This document shows, piece by piece, positions 8,914 through 18,440 of a DNA stretch of 64,000 nt. Source of the DNA: Fibrobacterota bacterium. GTDB taxonomy: Bacteria; Fibrobacterota; Chitinivibrionia; Chitinivibrionales; Chitinispirillaceae. The position numbers and the translations under genes were made by a program. Position 1 is the first letter of the stretch; every line of letters starts with the position of its first letter. A model generated the notes under the pieces. It worked only from the letters and a program-made list of their open reading frames with translations, searched no databases and was not told where the DNA came from. Where the stretch lies: assembly GCA_023459055.1 (NCBI GenBank), contig JAEWVR010000035.1, positions 1-64,000 of the forward strand, written 5' to 3'.

Positions 8914-10598
8914 TATATCATACTCCTGATTTTTTGTGCGATTTCTTCAACAGTAAAGGGTAATCCGTCATATTTCAAAATATTGTTATTAATAACGCAG
9001 TCCGTTTCCCTCTGTATCAATTTAGCAAATTGCGACGAAGCATTATTTTCAACCACAATAACCTTCGATGCCTTTTTAAGGTATGATGATGTACATTTCG
9101 GTAACGGATAGATCCATGAATAATGAAGCACACCGATATCATCATTGTCAAGCGACCTGACTGCATCATTGACCATATGGAATGTTGATCCCCAGCTGAT
9201 CACAAGCGTTGAACAGGATGCTTTACCAATAAATTCCGGCTCTATTACGGCATCATGGATTGCAACCTCTTTTCTCATACGTTTATCGACCATTTTTACC
9301 CGCAATTCAAGATCTTCCGTAATATGTCCGCTCTCATCATGTTCATCACTGTCGGCACAAACCATCCCGCTTCCATACCCTGGAATACCTCGCGGTGAAA
9401 TTCCAGTCTCTGTAAGTGCAAATCGTTTATATGCATCATCAGTTTCCACAATATGATTTTCAGGAGGGTTAGTAACAGTAAATGGTGCAGTGTTATATCT
9501 GCTATCAACAAAGTACTGATCAGTAAGGATGAAAACCGGTACCTGATATTTGTCAGATAATTCGAATGCTGCTTTTGTCAACATGTATCCATCATCAAGA
9601 GTTCCGGGTGCAAGAATGATCCTTGGAAAATCACCATGACCTGCATATAATGCAAGATTCAAATCACCCTGCTCGGTGCGTGTTGGAAGTCCTGTTGCAG
9701 GTCCCGGACGTTGTGCAAGATGAATAACAAGCGGAGATTCAATCATTCCGCACAGACTAATCCCCTCACACATCAGTGCAAAGCCCCCGCCCGACGTAGT
9801 TACAAATGCCCGTGCACCCGCATACCAGGCCCCTAGTGCCATATTGACAACACCGACTTCATCTTCAACCTGTTCTACGATTATGTCAAATTTACCTGAG
9901 TAGAATGCCATTTTCTCAAGCACACTGGTTGATGGGGACATTGGATACCCGCAAACATAGTTACAGCCACCTGCCAATGCACCAAGAGCTACCGATTCCG
10001 CACCGGAAAGCAGGATATCATTTTTAACCGATTCATTGTGTTCTATAACAATTTCTATATCTGTAAATTGACATCCTGCACTATAACCGCGCCGTAGTGC
10101 GTCTGCATTTCTTTCACCGATCTCTTGACTTTTGGATGCGAATTGCTGATAAATAAACGATTCACACACTTTTTGGTCAATGTTCAGCAACCCGCAGATA
10201 ACACCTGCCGCAACGGTATTTGAATAGAGGACATTTCCAGCTTCAAGTGCTATCTTGTTAAACTGAATATCACGTATACCATCATATTCAATTTTTGATG
10301 CATCTCCGATCACAATTGTATCCGGGGTGATCCTTTTTTTAAGATGTTTAATAGAGCCATTATGAAGGGGTATAAGTATATCGATACGCTCGCAGTATGA
10401 TGCTACGGGTTTTGATGCGATACGCAATTCAGTTGAGTTTGAACCGCCCCTGACTCTTGACATAAATTCAGATGCTGAAAATACATGGTAACCATTTCGC
10501 TTTAAAAGCAGTGTAATAGTACTTTCGATAGATTGTATTCCCTGTCCGGCTTCACCGGCAAGGACAATCACCAGATCATTCTTAAAGATCCTTTTCAT
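8913..10598 (-). CDS. korA: 2-oxoacid:ferredoxin oxidoreductase, fused gamma-alpha subunit
   Basis: A 561-residue protein with the gamma domain first (residues about 1-190, GEAGQGIQS near the start and SRVRGGSNSTELR) and the alpha domain after it (about 215-560, including GNYVCGYPMSPSTSVLE-like GCNYVCGYPMSPSTS and QVEDEVGVVNMALGA). This fused arrangement is common in bacterial KorA. It binds the substrate and, with KorB, forms the two-subunit enzyme. I start at 10598 because GGAG lies 7 bases upstream of MKRIFKNDLV; the frame is open to 10715 but that extension runs into the duplicated hydrolase fragment. First gene of a two-gene operon. Confidence 0.92.
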   Translation of the reverse strand: MKRIFKNDLVIVLAGEAGQGIQSIESTITLLLKRNGYHVFSASEFMSRVRGGSNSTELRIASKPVASYCERIDILIPLHNGSIKHLKKRITPDTIVIGDASKIEYDGIRDIQFNKIALEAGNVLYSNTVAAGVICGLLNIDQKVCESFIYQQFASKSQEIGERNADALRRGYSAGCQFTDIEIVIEHNESVKNDILLSGAESVALGALAGGCNYVCGYPMSPSTSVLEKMAFYSGKFDIIVEQVEDEVGVVNMALGAWYAGARAFVTTSGGGFALMCEGISLCGMIESPLVIHLAQRPGPATGLPTRTEQGDLNLALYAGHGDFPRIILAPGTLDDGYMLTKAAFELSDKYQVPVFILTDQYFVDSRYNTAPFTVTNPPENHIVETDDAYKRFALTETGISPRGIPGYGSGMVCADSDEHDESGHITEDLELRVKMVDKRMRKEVAIHDAVIEPEFIGKASCSTLVISWGSTFHMVNDAVRSLDNDDIGVLHYSWIYPLPKCTSSYLKKASKVIVVENNASSQFAKLIQRETDCVINNNILKYDGLPFTVEEIAQKIRSMI

Positions 10599-10730
10599 GG
10601 ATTTCTCCAGTCTCGATGATAGAAAACAGTTTAGTTCAATTATACGTAAGTATCCTGTAAACTCCTTTGAATAATATAAGCAACTGCGAATCGTTTGTGC
10701 TATTTTTAATTGCATGTGTGGATAGTTCCA

Positions 10731-10936
10731 TTATCAGAAAAGACAGTATTCCGCAATACCTGAAAATTCCCGCCTTTTTTATCTGGGGAAAAATGGAAGA
10801 ATCACAAGCGGAAAAAGAAACCGCTGACTTTTTACTGAAAAAAGGATGGGATGTCACCGTAAAAGTGCATGATGGCGGGCATTATATTCCTGATGGGTCA
10901 ATTAATGAAGTGCTTGACTGGTTTCAAAGTAAATGA
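10731..10936 (+). pseudogene. Duplicated 3' fragment of the 6028 hydrolase gene
   Basis: Bases 10733-10936 align without gaps to 6529-6732, the end of the secreted hydrolase gene; by hand I count 17 mismatches in 204 bases. The encoded residues IRKDSIPQYLKIPAFFIWGK onwards include the catalytic-histidine segment HDGGHYIPDG, but the nucleophile half is missing. Homology ends abruptly upstream in the leader of korA, and about 10 bases after the stop. Most differences are silent or conservative and the frame is kept, so the fragment is either recent or still under some constraint. A frame from 10667 joins unrelated sequence to it. Confidence 0.85.
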
Positions 10937-10946
10937 GTTACCTCGA

Positions 10947-11503
10947 CAGATTTCGGCGACAGGTTAATATGGACTTAACATGAGTCGTAATGCGTTTAAT
11001 AGAAACGCACTTCAATTTGCTTTGTGGGAGAATGGGTACAGAGGAGAGGTCTATATTGTCAATTGGCCCAGAACCAATTTCTCTTCTCTCTCGCCTTCTT
11101 AGCTGGCATATTTATAATTAGTAAAGACTCAAGCCTCGACCTGTTTGAAAGTCTGGGAGTTTTACTGGTGGTCTTTTCTAATTGTAAATGGGTCTCATGC
11201 CAGCGTTTCAGGGGTTGATAGCTCTGGATTTGATTGACGATAGGTGTAATTTGCATGGAATTCATTTTGATATTTCGCGTTCGCAAATTGTCCAAACCGT
11301 GATTGGTATAATTATCATGATTAACATGGTAAATCAAAAGAGTAATACGGGTTTAAAATTTCTAATTGAGAAGTAGTACAAAAGGAACATGGTGATCAAG
11401 CACCGGTCGAGATGCACTTTACAATGTAACCTGTCGCTTCACAAAACAATGGGTACGTCCCTGTATTTAGTGTTTTCAGCGCTTGAGAGCGCTTCCTCCT
11501 TGG
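10947..11503. other. Gap without a recognised gene
   Basis: No family is recognised. On the minus strand 11059-11337 stays open and reads like protein in its second half (QITPIVNQIQSYQPLKRWHE, later INMPAKKAREKRNWFW), but the possible ATG starts at 11265 and 11256 have no ribosome site, so I do not call it a gene. The last 60 bases hold two short direct repeats (GCTTGAGAGCGCTT, GCTACTTGCTACTTGCTA) just beyond the pabBC stop codon; no clear terminator hairpin was found. Confidence 0.3.
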
Positions 11504-13825
11504 CTACTTGCTACTTGCTATCGTTTTCGCCCCCGTATGCACTTCTGCAATCAGTGCCGTATCTGTGTCAGTATCAAACAGTAATGTATTGAGATCTTTA
11601 CATAATTCAACACCGGCGCTGCCGATCGCTGTGCCGTCAATTTGAAGTACCGGTACAATACCCATTAATGCATTGGTCAAAAATACCTGGTCAGCCTTTT
11701 TAAGTTCATCAACAGTTATTGCACGTGACTGGATGGTTGTACCGCGGCTTGCAAGCAGGTCACTGGCAGCGGCTTCCATTGTTCCCGGCAGGACATAGTC
11801 TGATTTCGGACGGTACCATGTTCCATTGATGACACAAAGAATGTTGGCGGTTGCAGTCTCGCAGACTGTTCCGTCTATGTTGACAATCATTGCTTCGTCG
11901 CAATGCTGTTGTTTTGCCCAGTCATTTGCAATTTTACAGAACATGTAGTTCATCGTTTTATATGATGCCAGTGATGAGTATCGCTTATCGGGGTATGTTG
12001 CCAGGTGCAGTCCATCCCTGCCGGTAGTTTTCAACCGGTGAACATATTTTCTTGCCGTGACAAGTAAGATCTGCGTTTCCGGTTTCCCGTGAATTCCTGC
12101 GGCCGCAAGAATTTTTACTGCGGCTGTATCGTGTGTAAGACCATTGCGTTCTAATAACTGTTCGATTACCGATTCCCAGGTGATGTCGGGAAATTGGGTG
12201 TTAAAACAGTATTTCCAGCCGTTTTTGAACCTGTCAAGGTGTCGCTGCAGCCGGCATGGTTTACCGTTTTGTATACGGATTGTTTCAAAAATTCCATACC
12301 CGTAAAGAAATCCTTCGCAGTCTACAGGCACTGACAACTCACCCTGCGGTCTGAATTTGCCGTTGCACCAGGCATACTGTGCGGCAGGTGGTGGATTCTT
12401 TGCAAATGCACTGCTGATTGCCTGCATAAGCGTTTCACCCTTGTCAAGTGTTTCCTGAAATTCATCAGCAGGATCCGAGTCGTAAACGATACCGCCACCG
12501 ACTGAAAAAACCAGTCTGTTATCCTTGATTGTAGCGGTACGGATTGCAATCGAGAGGTCCATTGAGTCGTGAAAACCGATGTACCCGATAGATCCGGTAT
12601 ATAAATGGCGACGTACCGGTTCGAGTTCATCAATAATCTCCATCGAGCGTATCTTTGGACATCCGGTGATTGATCCTCCGGGAAATGTCGCATGAATAAG
12701 ATCAACTGAACTCTTGTCATCATCAAGAATACCATCAATTATCGAGACATTATGGAATACATTTTTATATGCTTCAATGCGTTTGTGCTCACGTACCTTT
12801 ACAGAACCGGCACTACAGACTTTTCCGATATCATTTCGCAAAAGGTCAACAATCATCGAAAGCTCTGCATCGTCTTTGGGACTTGCTGCCAGGTCATTAC
12901 GGTATTGTAAATCTTCTTCAGGTGTCTTTCCCCGTGGTCGTGTTCCTTTGATCGGACGCGTTTCTACCCGCTTACCACGAAGTTCGATAAAACGTTCCGG
13001 TGATGTGGAAACGATATGATGATTACCAGCGTTGATATAAGCAAAAAAAGGTGCAGGGTTGCGTTTGAACATTGATGCAAACAGTTCATAGGGATCACCG
13101 CTAAATGATGTTTCAAAGCGCTGGGACATATTGACCTGATAGACATGACCGCGAACGATATAATCACGGATATCTTCAATTGCTTTCATATATTCTTCAC
13201 GGACGAAACATGATTTCATTCCAGCCTGATGAGCAGAAACGTTGCTGTTTTTTTGAGGCGAAGGTGCATTGATTGCTTTAATAAAGTCATCTTTACGCTG
13301 AAATGGATCCCCGCTGATTGACGAAACAAATAGTGTCTTTGTATTCAGTTTAAGGTCTTCAATAAGAATAACCGATGGAGCAACCATATATAAATGCGGC
13401 AAATGAAGATCATCGATACTGGTACGGGGCAGTACTTCGATGCAGTCTTTGAGATCATATGACAGGTACCCGAGTAAACCGGCACAAAGGGGGAGTGGAT
13501 GCTCATTTCCGCTTAGTTTATAGCGATTGACAATATAATCAAGCATCTGTAACGGGTCAGTTTCAATCGTTAGTGTACGATCACCAGTCGTAATGGTAGT
13601 GTGAGTAAGTGTTGATGTAAGAGAAAGCCAGGGGTTGACACCTAAAATATTATATCGTGCACAATCTGCTGAACCACCACTGACAAGCGCCACCGTTCCT
13701 GTCATGTGGGAAAATCTGGCAGCTATATCAAGAAATGAAAGGTTTGTTTCAAGTGGTAATGACAAGAGTGTGTCGGATTTTTCCGGTAAAAAGCCCGGCT
13801 CAATTGATAAGGTTGAAATATTCAT
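11504..13825 (-). CDS. pabBC: Aminodeoxychorismate synthase component I fused to ADC lyase
   Basis: A 773-residue fusion. Residues about 1-470 are PabB: the catalytic lysine sits in TRPIKGTRPRG (K293), where anthranilate synthase TrpE has alanine, and the C-terminal chorismate-binding motifs FPGGSITGCPK and YTGSIGYIG are intact. Residues about 485-765 are a fold-type IV PLP enzyme like PabC, with the PLP lysine probably K623 (SYKTMNYM). Together with PabA it makes 4-amino-4-deoxychorismate from chorismate and glutamine, then cleaves it to p-aminobenzoate and pyruvate. PabB-PabC fusions are known in folate synthesis. Here the gene overlaps pabA by ATGA and is the third gene of an operon led by an NRPS, so its product may feed a peptide product as well as, or instead of, folate. 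Confidence 0.92.
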   Translation of the reverse strand: MNISTLSIEPGFLPEKSDTLLSLPLETNLSFLDIAARFSHMTGTVALVSGGSADCARYNILGVNPWLSLTSTLTHTTITTGDRTLTIETDPLQMLDYIVNRYKLSGNEHPLPLCAGLLGYLSYDLKDCIEVLPRTSIDDLHLPHLYMVAPSVILIEDLKLNTKTLFVSSISGDPFQRKDDFIKAINAPSPQKNSNVSAHQAGMKSCFVREEYMKAIEDIRDYIVRGHVYQVNMSQRFETSFSGDPYELFASMFKRNPAPFFAYINAGNHHIVSTSPERFIELRGKRVETRPIKGTRPRGKTPEEDLQYRNDLAASPKDDAELSMIVDLLRNDIGKVCSAGSVKVREHKRIEAYKNVFHNVSIIDGILDDDKSSVDLIHATFPGGSITGCPKIRSMEIIDELEPVRRHLYTGSIGYIGFHDSMDLSIAIRTATIKDNRLVFSVGGGIVYDSDPADEFQETLDKGETLMQAISSAFAKNPPPAAQYAWCNGKFRPQGELSVPVDCEGFLYGYGIFETIRIQNGKPCRLQRHLDRFKNGWKYCFNTQFPDITWESVIEQLLERNGLTHDTAAVKILAAAGIHGKPETQILLVTARKYVHRLKTTGRDGLHLATYPDKRYSSLASYKTMNYMFCKIANDWAKQQHCDEAMIVNIDGTVCETATANILCVINGTWYRPKSDYVLPGTMEAAASDLLASRGTTIQSRAITVDELKKADQVFLTNALMGIVPVLQIDGTAIGSAGVELCKDLNTLLFDTDTDTALIAEVHTGAKTIASSK

Positions 13826-14412
13826 TTGAGTTGCTCCTTAAGCGGGCCGAATTTCAGAAAGTTTTCGACCATTGTAAAACCTTCCTCGGTGAGAAAACTC
13901 TCTGGATGAAATTGTACACCATGAAGAGGGTAATTTTTATGCGATAACCCCATCACAACGCCATCACTGGTTATTGCAGTTACTTCCAGATCACTATGAA
14001 TTTGCTGAACTGCAAGTGAATGGTATCGTGCAACAACCGTTGGCTGGTGAACTCCCTGAAAAATAAATGTTCCACTATGTTCAACATGGCTGGTTTTTCC
14101 ATGCATTGGTAGTGGAGCCCTGACGGTTATTCCGCCGAACGCTTCATTCATACATTGCATTCCGAGGCAGACGCCCAATATCGGAATTTTCTTGTATAAG
14201 TGATGAATCAGGGAGATGGAGATTCCTGCTGCAGCAGGGTCTTTAGGTCCCGGGCTGATAACAATATAATCCGGTGATTTCTGCTCGACCTCTTCAACCG
14301 TAATTTTATCTGCTCTGTAAACAGAGATGTCCAGCGGGTATTGCCGGAACATCTGAACAAGATTAAATGTAAAGGAGTCGTAATTATCAATTACAAGCAA
14401 TGATGGTTTCAT
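13822..14412 (-). CDS. pabA: Aminodeoxychorismate/anthranilate synthase glutamine amidotransferase
   Basis: A 196-residue class I glutamine amidotransferase with the full triad: cysteine in GVCLGMQ, and HPES near the C-terminus, plus the N-terminal IDNYDSFTFNLVQ typical of PabA/TrpG. It releases ammonia from glutamine for the partner synthase. The partner here is clearly the adjacent PabB, whose start codon overlaps its stop. The gene begins 11 bases after the NRPS stop with GGAG in GGAGAGTCAACT upstream. PabA and TrpG cannot be told apart from this protein alone, and it may serve both roles if no other copy exists. Confidence 0.92.
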   Translation of the reverse strand: MKPSLLVIDNYDSFTFNLVQMFRQYPLDISVYRADKITVEEVEQKSPDYIVISPGPKDPAAAGISISLIHHLYKKIPILGVCLGMQCMNEAFGGITVRAPLPMHGKTSHVEHSGTFIFQGVHQPTVVARYHSLAVQQIHSDLEVTAITSDGVVMGLSHKNYPLHGVQFHPESFLTEEGFTMVENFLKFGPLKEQLK

Positions 14413-14423
14413 AGTTGACTCTC

Positions 14424-17400
14424 CTATAGCATTGTGTACCCGCCATCAACCGGCAGGTATGTTCCAGTCATAAATTGCGATAGATCGCTTGCAAGGAATA
14501 GAATCGCTCCGGCAATGTCTCGCGGCAGACCATTGCGACGCAACGGGCAGCGGGTTGCAGCCGTTTCCTTGATATGAACTGCCATCGGAGCAGTTGCATC
14601 GGTTATCGTGAGCCCCGGTGCAACAGTATTGACTCGTATACCCTCAGGACCAAGTTCGTTAGCAAGTGAGCGTACAAATGAATCAAGTGCAGCTTTAGCA
14701 GCTCCATGAGCGCAGTAACCATGTTGTACAGATTTTGACATCGTACTTGATACAGCGATGATACTACCGTTTTTTTGTTTGATCATATCGGGAACAACTG
14801 CCTGTGAAAGCAGAAAAATTGACTTTAGCTCATCAGTTAGTTTACGTTCAAAATCATCCCAGTTACATTGAAGAAATGGTGCCACTGCAAAACCAATTGC
14901 GGCATTGTTAACCAGAACGTCAATGGTCCCAAAACGGTTACGCACATTTTTAACAAGTTCATTCACCTGATCCGGATCAGTCGTGTCTCCCTGAAAAATC
15001 TCAGATATCCCGCCGTCTTCATCGATTATCTCCTTTACCGCCATTGCCTGATCACTGCTTTTGAGATAGTTGATCGCAACCGAGGCGCCATGGCTGGCAA
15101 GCAGTCTGACTGTAGAGCGTCCGATACCCCTGCTGCCACCAGTCACCAGAACAACCTTATTTTCAAGTAATCCTGGAGGTGAGGAGTGACGTTTATTAGA
15201 TTTTTTGATTTGTGATGCAATAATAATCGAATCATCATTGTCCTGAGCTTTCGTAGACATTGATAAATTTGATGCTAACTCAACGAGGTGAGGATATTCA
15301 AAAACCACAGACAAACCAACCTCAACTCCAAGCTGTTCTTTTATTCTGGCAATAAACCGCGTTGCAGAGAGTGAGTGGCCACCAAGTTCGAAGAAGTTAG
15401 ACCGTTTCCCAATACGATCTTCAGGTATTTCAAGTACTTCTGACCAGAGTTCTGCAATCTTTTTTTCAATGTTTGTAGAAGGGGCTTTGTAGGTATCACT
15501 TTGCTGAATCATACCGGTTGAGACTTTCAACGCCCGACGGTTTAACTTTCCATTAGGAAGTTTAGGCATTTCATTTACTTCAATAAATGCCGTTGGAACC
15601 ATGTAGGGGGGGAGTTTCTGTTGAAGGAATTCCCGCAATTTCCCAATGTCTGTCGTTGTTCCGGGTTGCTTTACAAAGAACGCAAGAAGCTGTCCGTTTT
15701 CTCCTACTACAGCACGAACACCCATACCTTCAAATTCACCCATCACTTTTTCAACATGACGAACATCAACACGGAAACCGCGGATCTTCACCTGAAAATC
15801 CCATCGGCCAAGAAATTCCAGATTTCCATCCGGCAAGTAACGGACTACATCACCGGTATTGTATAAAATCCCGCCATACTCTTTGCTGAAAGGGTTCTGG
15901 ATAAAACGTTCTCTGTTGAACTCCTCAAGGTTGTGGTATCCCAGAGCCATTCCGGCTGTCGCGACATGCACTTCACCGGGTACCCCAAGCGGTACCGGTC
16001 TGGAATATCTGTCAAGGACATACAACTGTGTATTCTGGATTGGTTTACCTACAGGAGCAAATCCCTGCTGCGTGGCATCGAAACTTGTAGTATCGTAATA
16101 GCAGATATCGTTGAGCTCCGTGCATCCGTAATTGTTGATCAATCGGGCATGCGGCAGTACCGATCTGAATACCGTGATCATTTCCGTAGTAAGTGGTTCA
16201 CCGGCTGTGGTGCATAGTTGCAGGGATGGAAGATCGATTTTTTCTTTTTTCATATAAGAAAGAACTGCCATCATATGTGATGGAACCAGATTTACGCGGG
16301 TCGCTTTATATTTACGAAGCGCATTAACAAAAAGTACAGGATCTTTTACAGACTCTGTATCAATGAAAACTGTTGTACAACCATTGAGAAGACCTGCAAA
16401 AATCTCTTTAACCGAGACAGCAAATGCAATAGTTGTCTTCTGAGCAATTACTTCATCCGGAGTGAACGGGTAGTTCGTTTCGAGTCCGCTGAGCCAGTTG
16501 GTTAACTGACGATGAGGAACCCTTGCACCCTTTGGAATTCCTGTTGAACCTGATGTGTACATAAGGTATGCAATAGAATCCGGTGTGACCGGAGCAGTTA
16601 CAGGCATCGTGGCAGTATCGGGTACTACCGGGAGTCTGGCATCAATGACACAACAAATTTCTTCTTTGAAATCCAGTCTTGTCAAGTGCTCTCTGGTACC
16701 GATAACCAGTTTCGGTTGCGCATCACTGGTGATCTGTTTCAGGTAACTTTCGGGGTACGCAGGGTCAAGGGGAACGTATGCAGCACCCGATCTCCATATC
16801 GCGAATATTGCAGACAGAAGTGGTGCTCCACGTTCCATGCAAACACCTATGATATCACCAGGAACTACACCTTTTGAATTCAACGTCAATGAGAGCGCAT
16901 TTGACGCAGCAGCAATATCACGATAGCGCCGGGAGCCAAACGAATCGTGACAAGCGATAGCGTCCGGACTCTTTCGTACCTGTTCATCCCATCGTGACAG
17001 GAAGTTGTTGTCAAAGTCAATATCACGTTTTGTCTCATTAAAATCTATAAACAGACGGCGACGATCGGTATCGGTGAGCATGGTAAGCTCTGAAAGCCGG
17101 CTTTGACTATTAGTCATCATCTCAAGGAGCAGTTGTTCATGGTGTTTCAGTAACTGCTCAATGGTTTCAGCCCGGTAGAGATCTGAAGCATAAATTATTT
17201 CGACTTCAAGTTTGCTGCGATCGCCGGTGTAGGACAACTCAACTTCACATCGGGCAATTGCATCTTTTCCTGTTGCAGTGCGGTATCCTTCATAGCCGGG
17301 ATATGATCCGAATTTAACACCACCCGGAAGTTGTTTCTCAAGATTGGTACGTGGAAAATTCTGATGACGGATAACAAGCGGCACCAGAGAACTTGACGCA

Positions 17401-18440
17401 TCACTACGGTTTACAAATGATGAGTATACTATTTGTTCGTAGGGGACAACCTGATGGTCATACGCTGAAAGTGCAACCGATCGGATACTATTCATAAATT
17501 GACTTACACTCATATCTTCATCAATTGAAATGCGTAAGGGGAGGATATTGATAAAAAATCCGATAAGTTTTTCAATTTCCGGGAAAATTCTTCCGGATGT
17601 TGTTGTCCCGATACAAAGATCATCCTTGCCGGTATACCGGTTAACGGTGAGTGCAAAACCGGCAAGCAGACTCATAAACATTGTACAACCATGTTTTTGA
17701 GCGAATTTTTCAAGTGCCTGCGAAAATTCAGTGGAATACTTGTATTCCAATCGATCACTGGTGCTGCCAGACTTGGGAGATCTTAGAAAATCTGTTGGCA
17801 ATTCCAGTGATGCTTCATAGCCTTCCAAATGTTTCTGCCAGAATGAAATACTGTCTGCGATGTAAACATTTCTTTGCCAATGCACAAAATCGGTATATTT
17901 AACGGGCAACGGTTTCATTGATGGCGTAGTGCCTGACGCGAATGCTTCGTAATTCTCCTGTAACTCTGAAAATAGAATACTCTCTATCGACCAGCCATCA
18001 GCTGCAATGTGATGTACATTGAGGAGCAGTAAATGACGTTTACTACTAATCCTTAAGAGACTTCCTATAAACAGAGGTCCTTTTTCAAGATCAAAAACAT
18101 AGCGCATATTTTGATCAATAAAATGCGGAATTTCAGATTCCTGAACATCAATAATCTTCAGTGAAAAAGGTTGGTTTGGTGTAATCACCTGAACAGTCTC
18201 ACCGCGTTTGTTTATAATAAATCGGGCCCGTAATGTCTCGTGACGTTCAAGAACCTCAGTGATACTTCTATTAAGAGCATTGATGTTTATCTCGCCATCA
18301 AGTAGAAATACAACAGGAATGTCATAACTTAAATCACGAGGATTTTTACGATTGAGAAGCCACATTCTTTCCTGAAACCATGAAAGGGAATGTTCCTGTG
18401 ATAAGTGCCTGATAGGTACAATAGTAGTTGTTTGAACCAT
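14424..18440 (-). CDS. Single-module NRPS: condensation-adenylation-thiolation-SDR
   Basis: 1338 residues. Condensation domain about 10-440 with the active site HHIAADG (143-149). Adenylation domain about 465-970 with MYTSGSTGIPKG (627-638), TGD (862-864) and the lysine in LPNGK (965). Thiolation domain about 985-1060 with the phosphopantetheine serine in ELGGHSL (S1023). C-terminal short-chain reductase domain about 1090-1338 with TGGSRGIG (1100-1107). No thioesterase is present. Aligning by eye to PheA, the specificity positions read A674, V675, K678, L718, T744, A746, N770, D778, I779, K965; the aspartate that normally holds the alpha-amino group is replaced by alanine, so a non-standard acyl substrate is likely. 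The reductase has Y1242 and K1249 in Y-x6-K spacing, with H1245 where Y-x3-K enzymes have tyrosine. Start has TAGGAGG 10 bases upstream. It heads an operon with pabA and pabBC. The product is unknown; a phosphopantetheinyl transferase must come from elsewhere. Confidence 0.93.
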   Translation of the reverse strand: MVQTTTIVPIRHLSQEHSLSWFQERMWLLNRKNPRDLSYDIPVVFLLDGEININALNRSITEVLERHETLRARFIINKRGETVQVITPNQPFSLKIIDVQESEIPHFIDQNMRYVFDLEKGPLFIGSLLRISSKRHLLLLNVHHIAADGWSIESILFSELQENYEAFASGTTPSMKPLPVKYTDFVHWQRNVYIADSISFWQKHLEGYEASLELPTDFLRSPKSGSTSDRLEYKYSTEFSQALEKFAQKHGCTMFMSLLAGFALTVNRYTGKDDLCIGTTTSGRIFPEIEKLIGFFINILPLRISIDEDMSVSQFMNSIRSVALSAYDHQVVPYEQIVYSSFVNRSDASSSLVPLVIRHQNFPRTNLEKQLPGGVKFGSYPGYEGYRTATGKDAIARCEVELSYTGDRSKLEVEIIYASDLYRAETIEQLLKHHEQLLLEMMTNSQSRLSELTMLTDTDRRRLFIDFNETKRDIDFDNNFLSRWDEQVRKSPDAIACHDSFGSRRYRDIAAASNALSLTLNSKGVVPGDIIGVCMERGAPLLSAIFAIWRSGAAYVPLDPAYPESYLKQITSDAQPKLVIGTREHLTRLDFKEEICCVIDARLPVVPDTATMPVTAPVTPDSIAYLMYTSGSTGIPKGARVPHRQLTNWLSGLETNYPFTPDEVIAQKTTIAFAVSVKEIFAGLLNGCTTVFIDTESVKDPVLFVNALRKYKATRVNLVPSHMMAVLSYMKKEKIDLPSLQLCTTAGEPLTTEMITVFRSVLPHARLINNYGCTELNDICYYDTTSFDATQQGFAPVGKPIQNTQLYVLDRYSRPVPLGVPGEVHVATAGMALGYHNLEEFNRERFIQNPFSKEYGGILYNTGDVVRYLPDGNLEFLGRWDFQVKIRGFRVDVRHVEKVMGEFEGMGVRAVVGENGQLLAFFVKQPGTTTDIGKLREFLQQKLPPYMVPTAFIEVNEMPKLPNGKLNRRALKVSTGMIQQSDTYKAPSTNIEKKIAELWSEVLEIPEDRIGKRSNFFELGGHSLSATRFIARIKEQLGVEVGLSVVFEYPHLVELASNLSMSTKAQDNDDSIIIASQIKKSNKRHSSPPGLLENKVVLVTGGSRGIGRSTVRLLASHGASVAINYLKSSDQAMAVKEIIDEDGGISEIFQGDTTDPDQVNELVKNVRNRFGTIDVLVNNAAIGFAVAPFLQCNWDDFERKLTDELKSIFLLSQAVVPDMIKQKNGSIIAVSSTMSKSVQHGYCAHGAAKAALDSFVRSLANELGPEGIRVNTVAPGLTITDATAPMAVHIKETAATRCPLRRNGLPRDIAGAILFLASDLSQFMTGTYLPVDGGYTML

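Noticed and set aside
8548..9111. Plus-strand ORF of 187 codons opposite korA/korB
   Set aside because: It spans the junction of two clearly real minus-strand genes and has no protein family signal; shadow frame.
11059..11337. Minus-strand ORF of 92 codons in the gap after korA
   Set aside because: Composition is protein-like in part, but there is no ribosome site at any start codon and no recognised family; left as a gap note.
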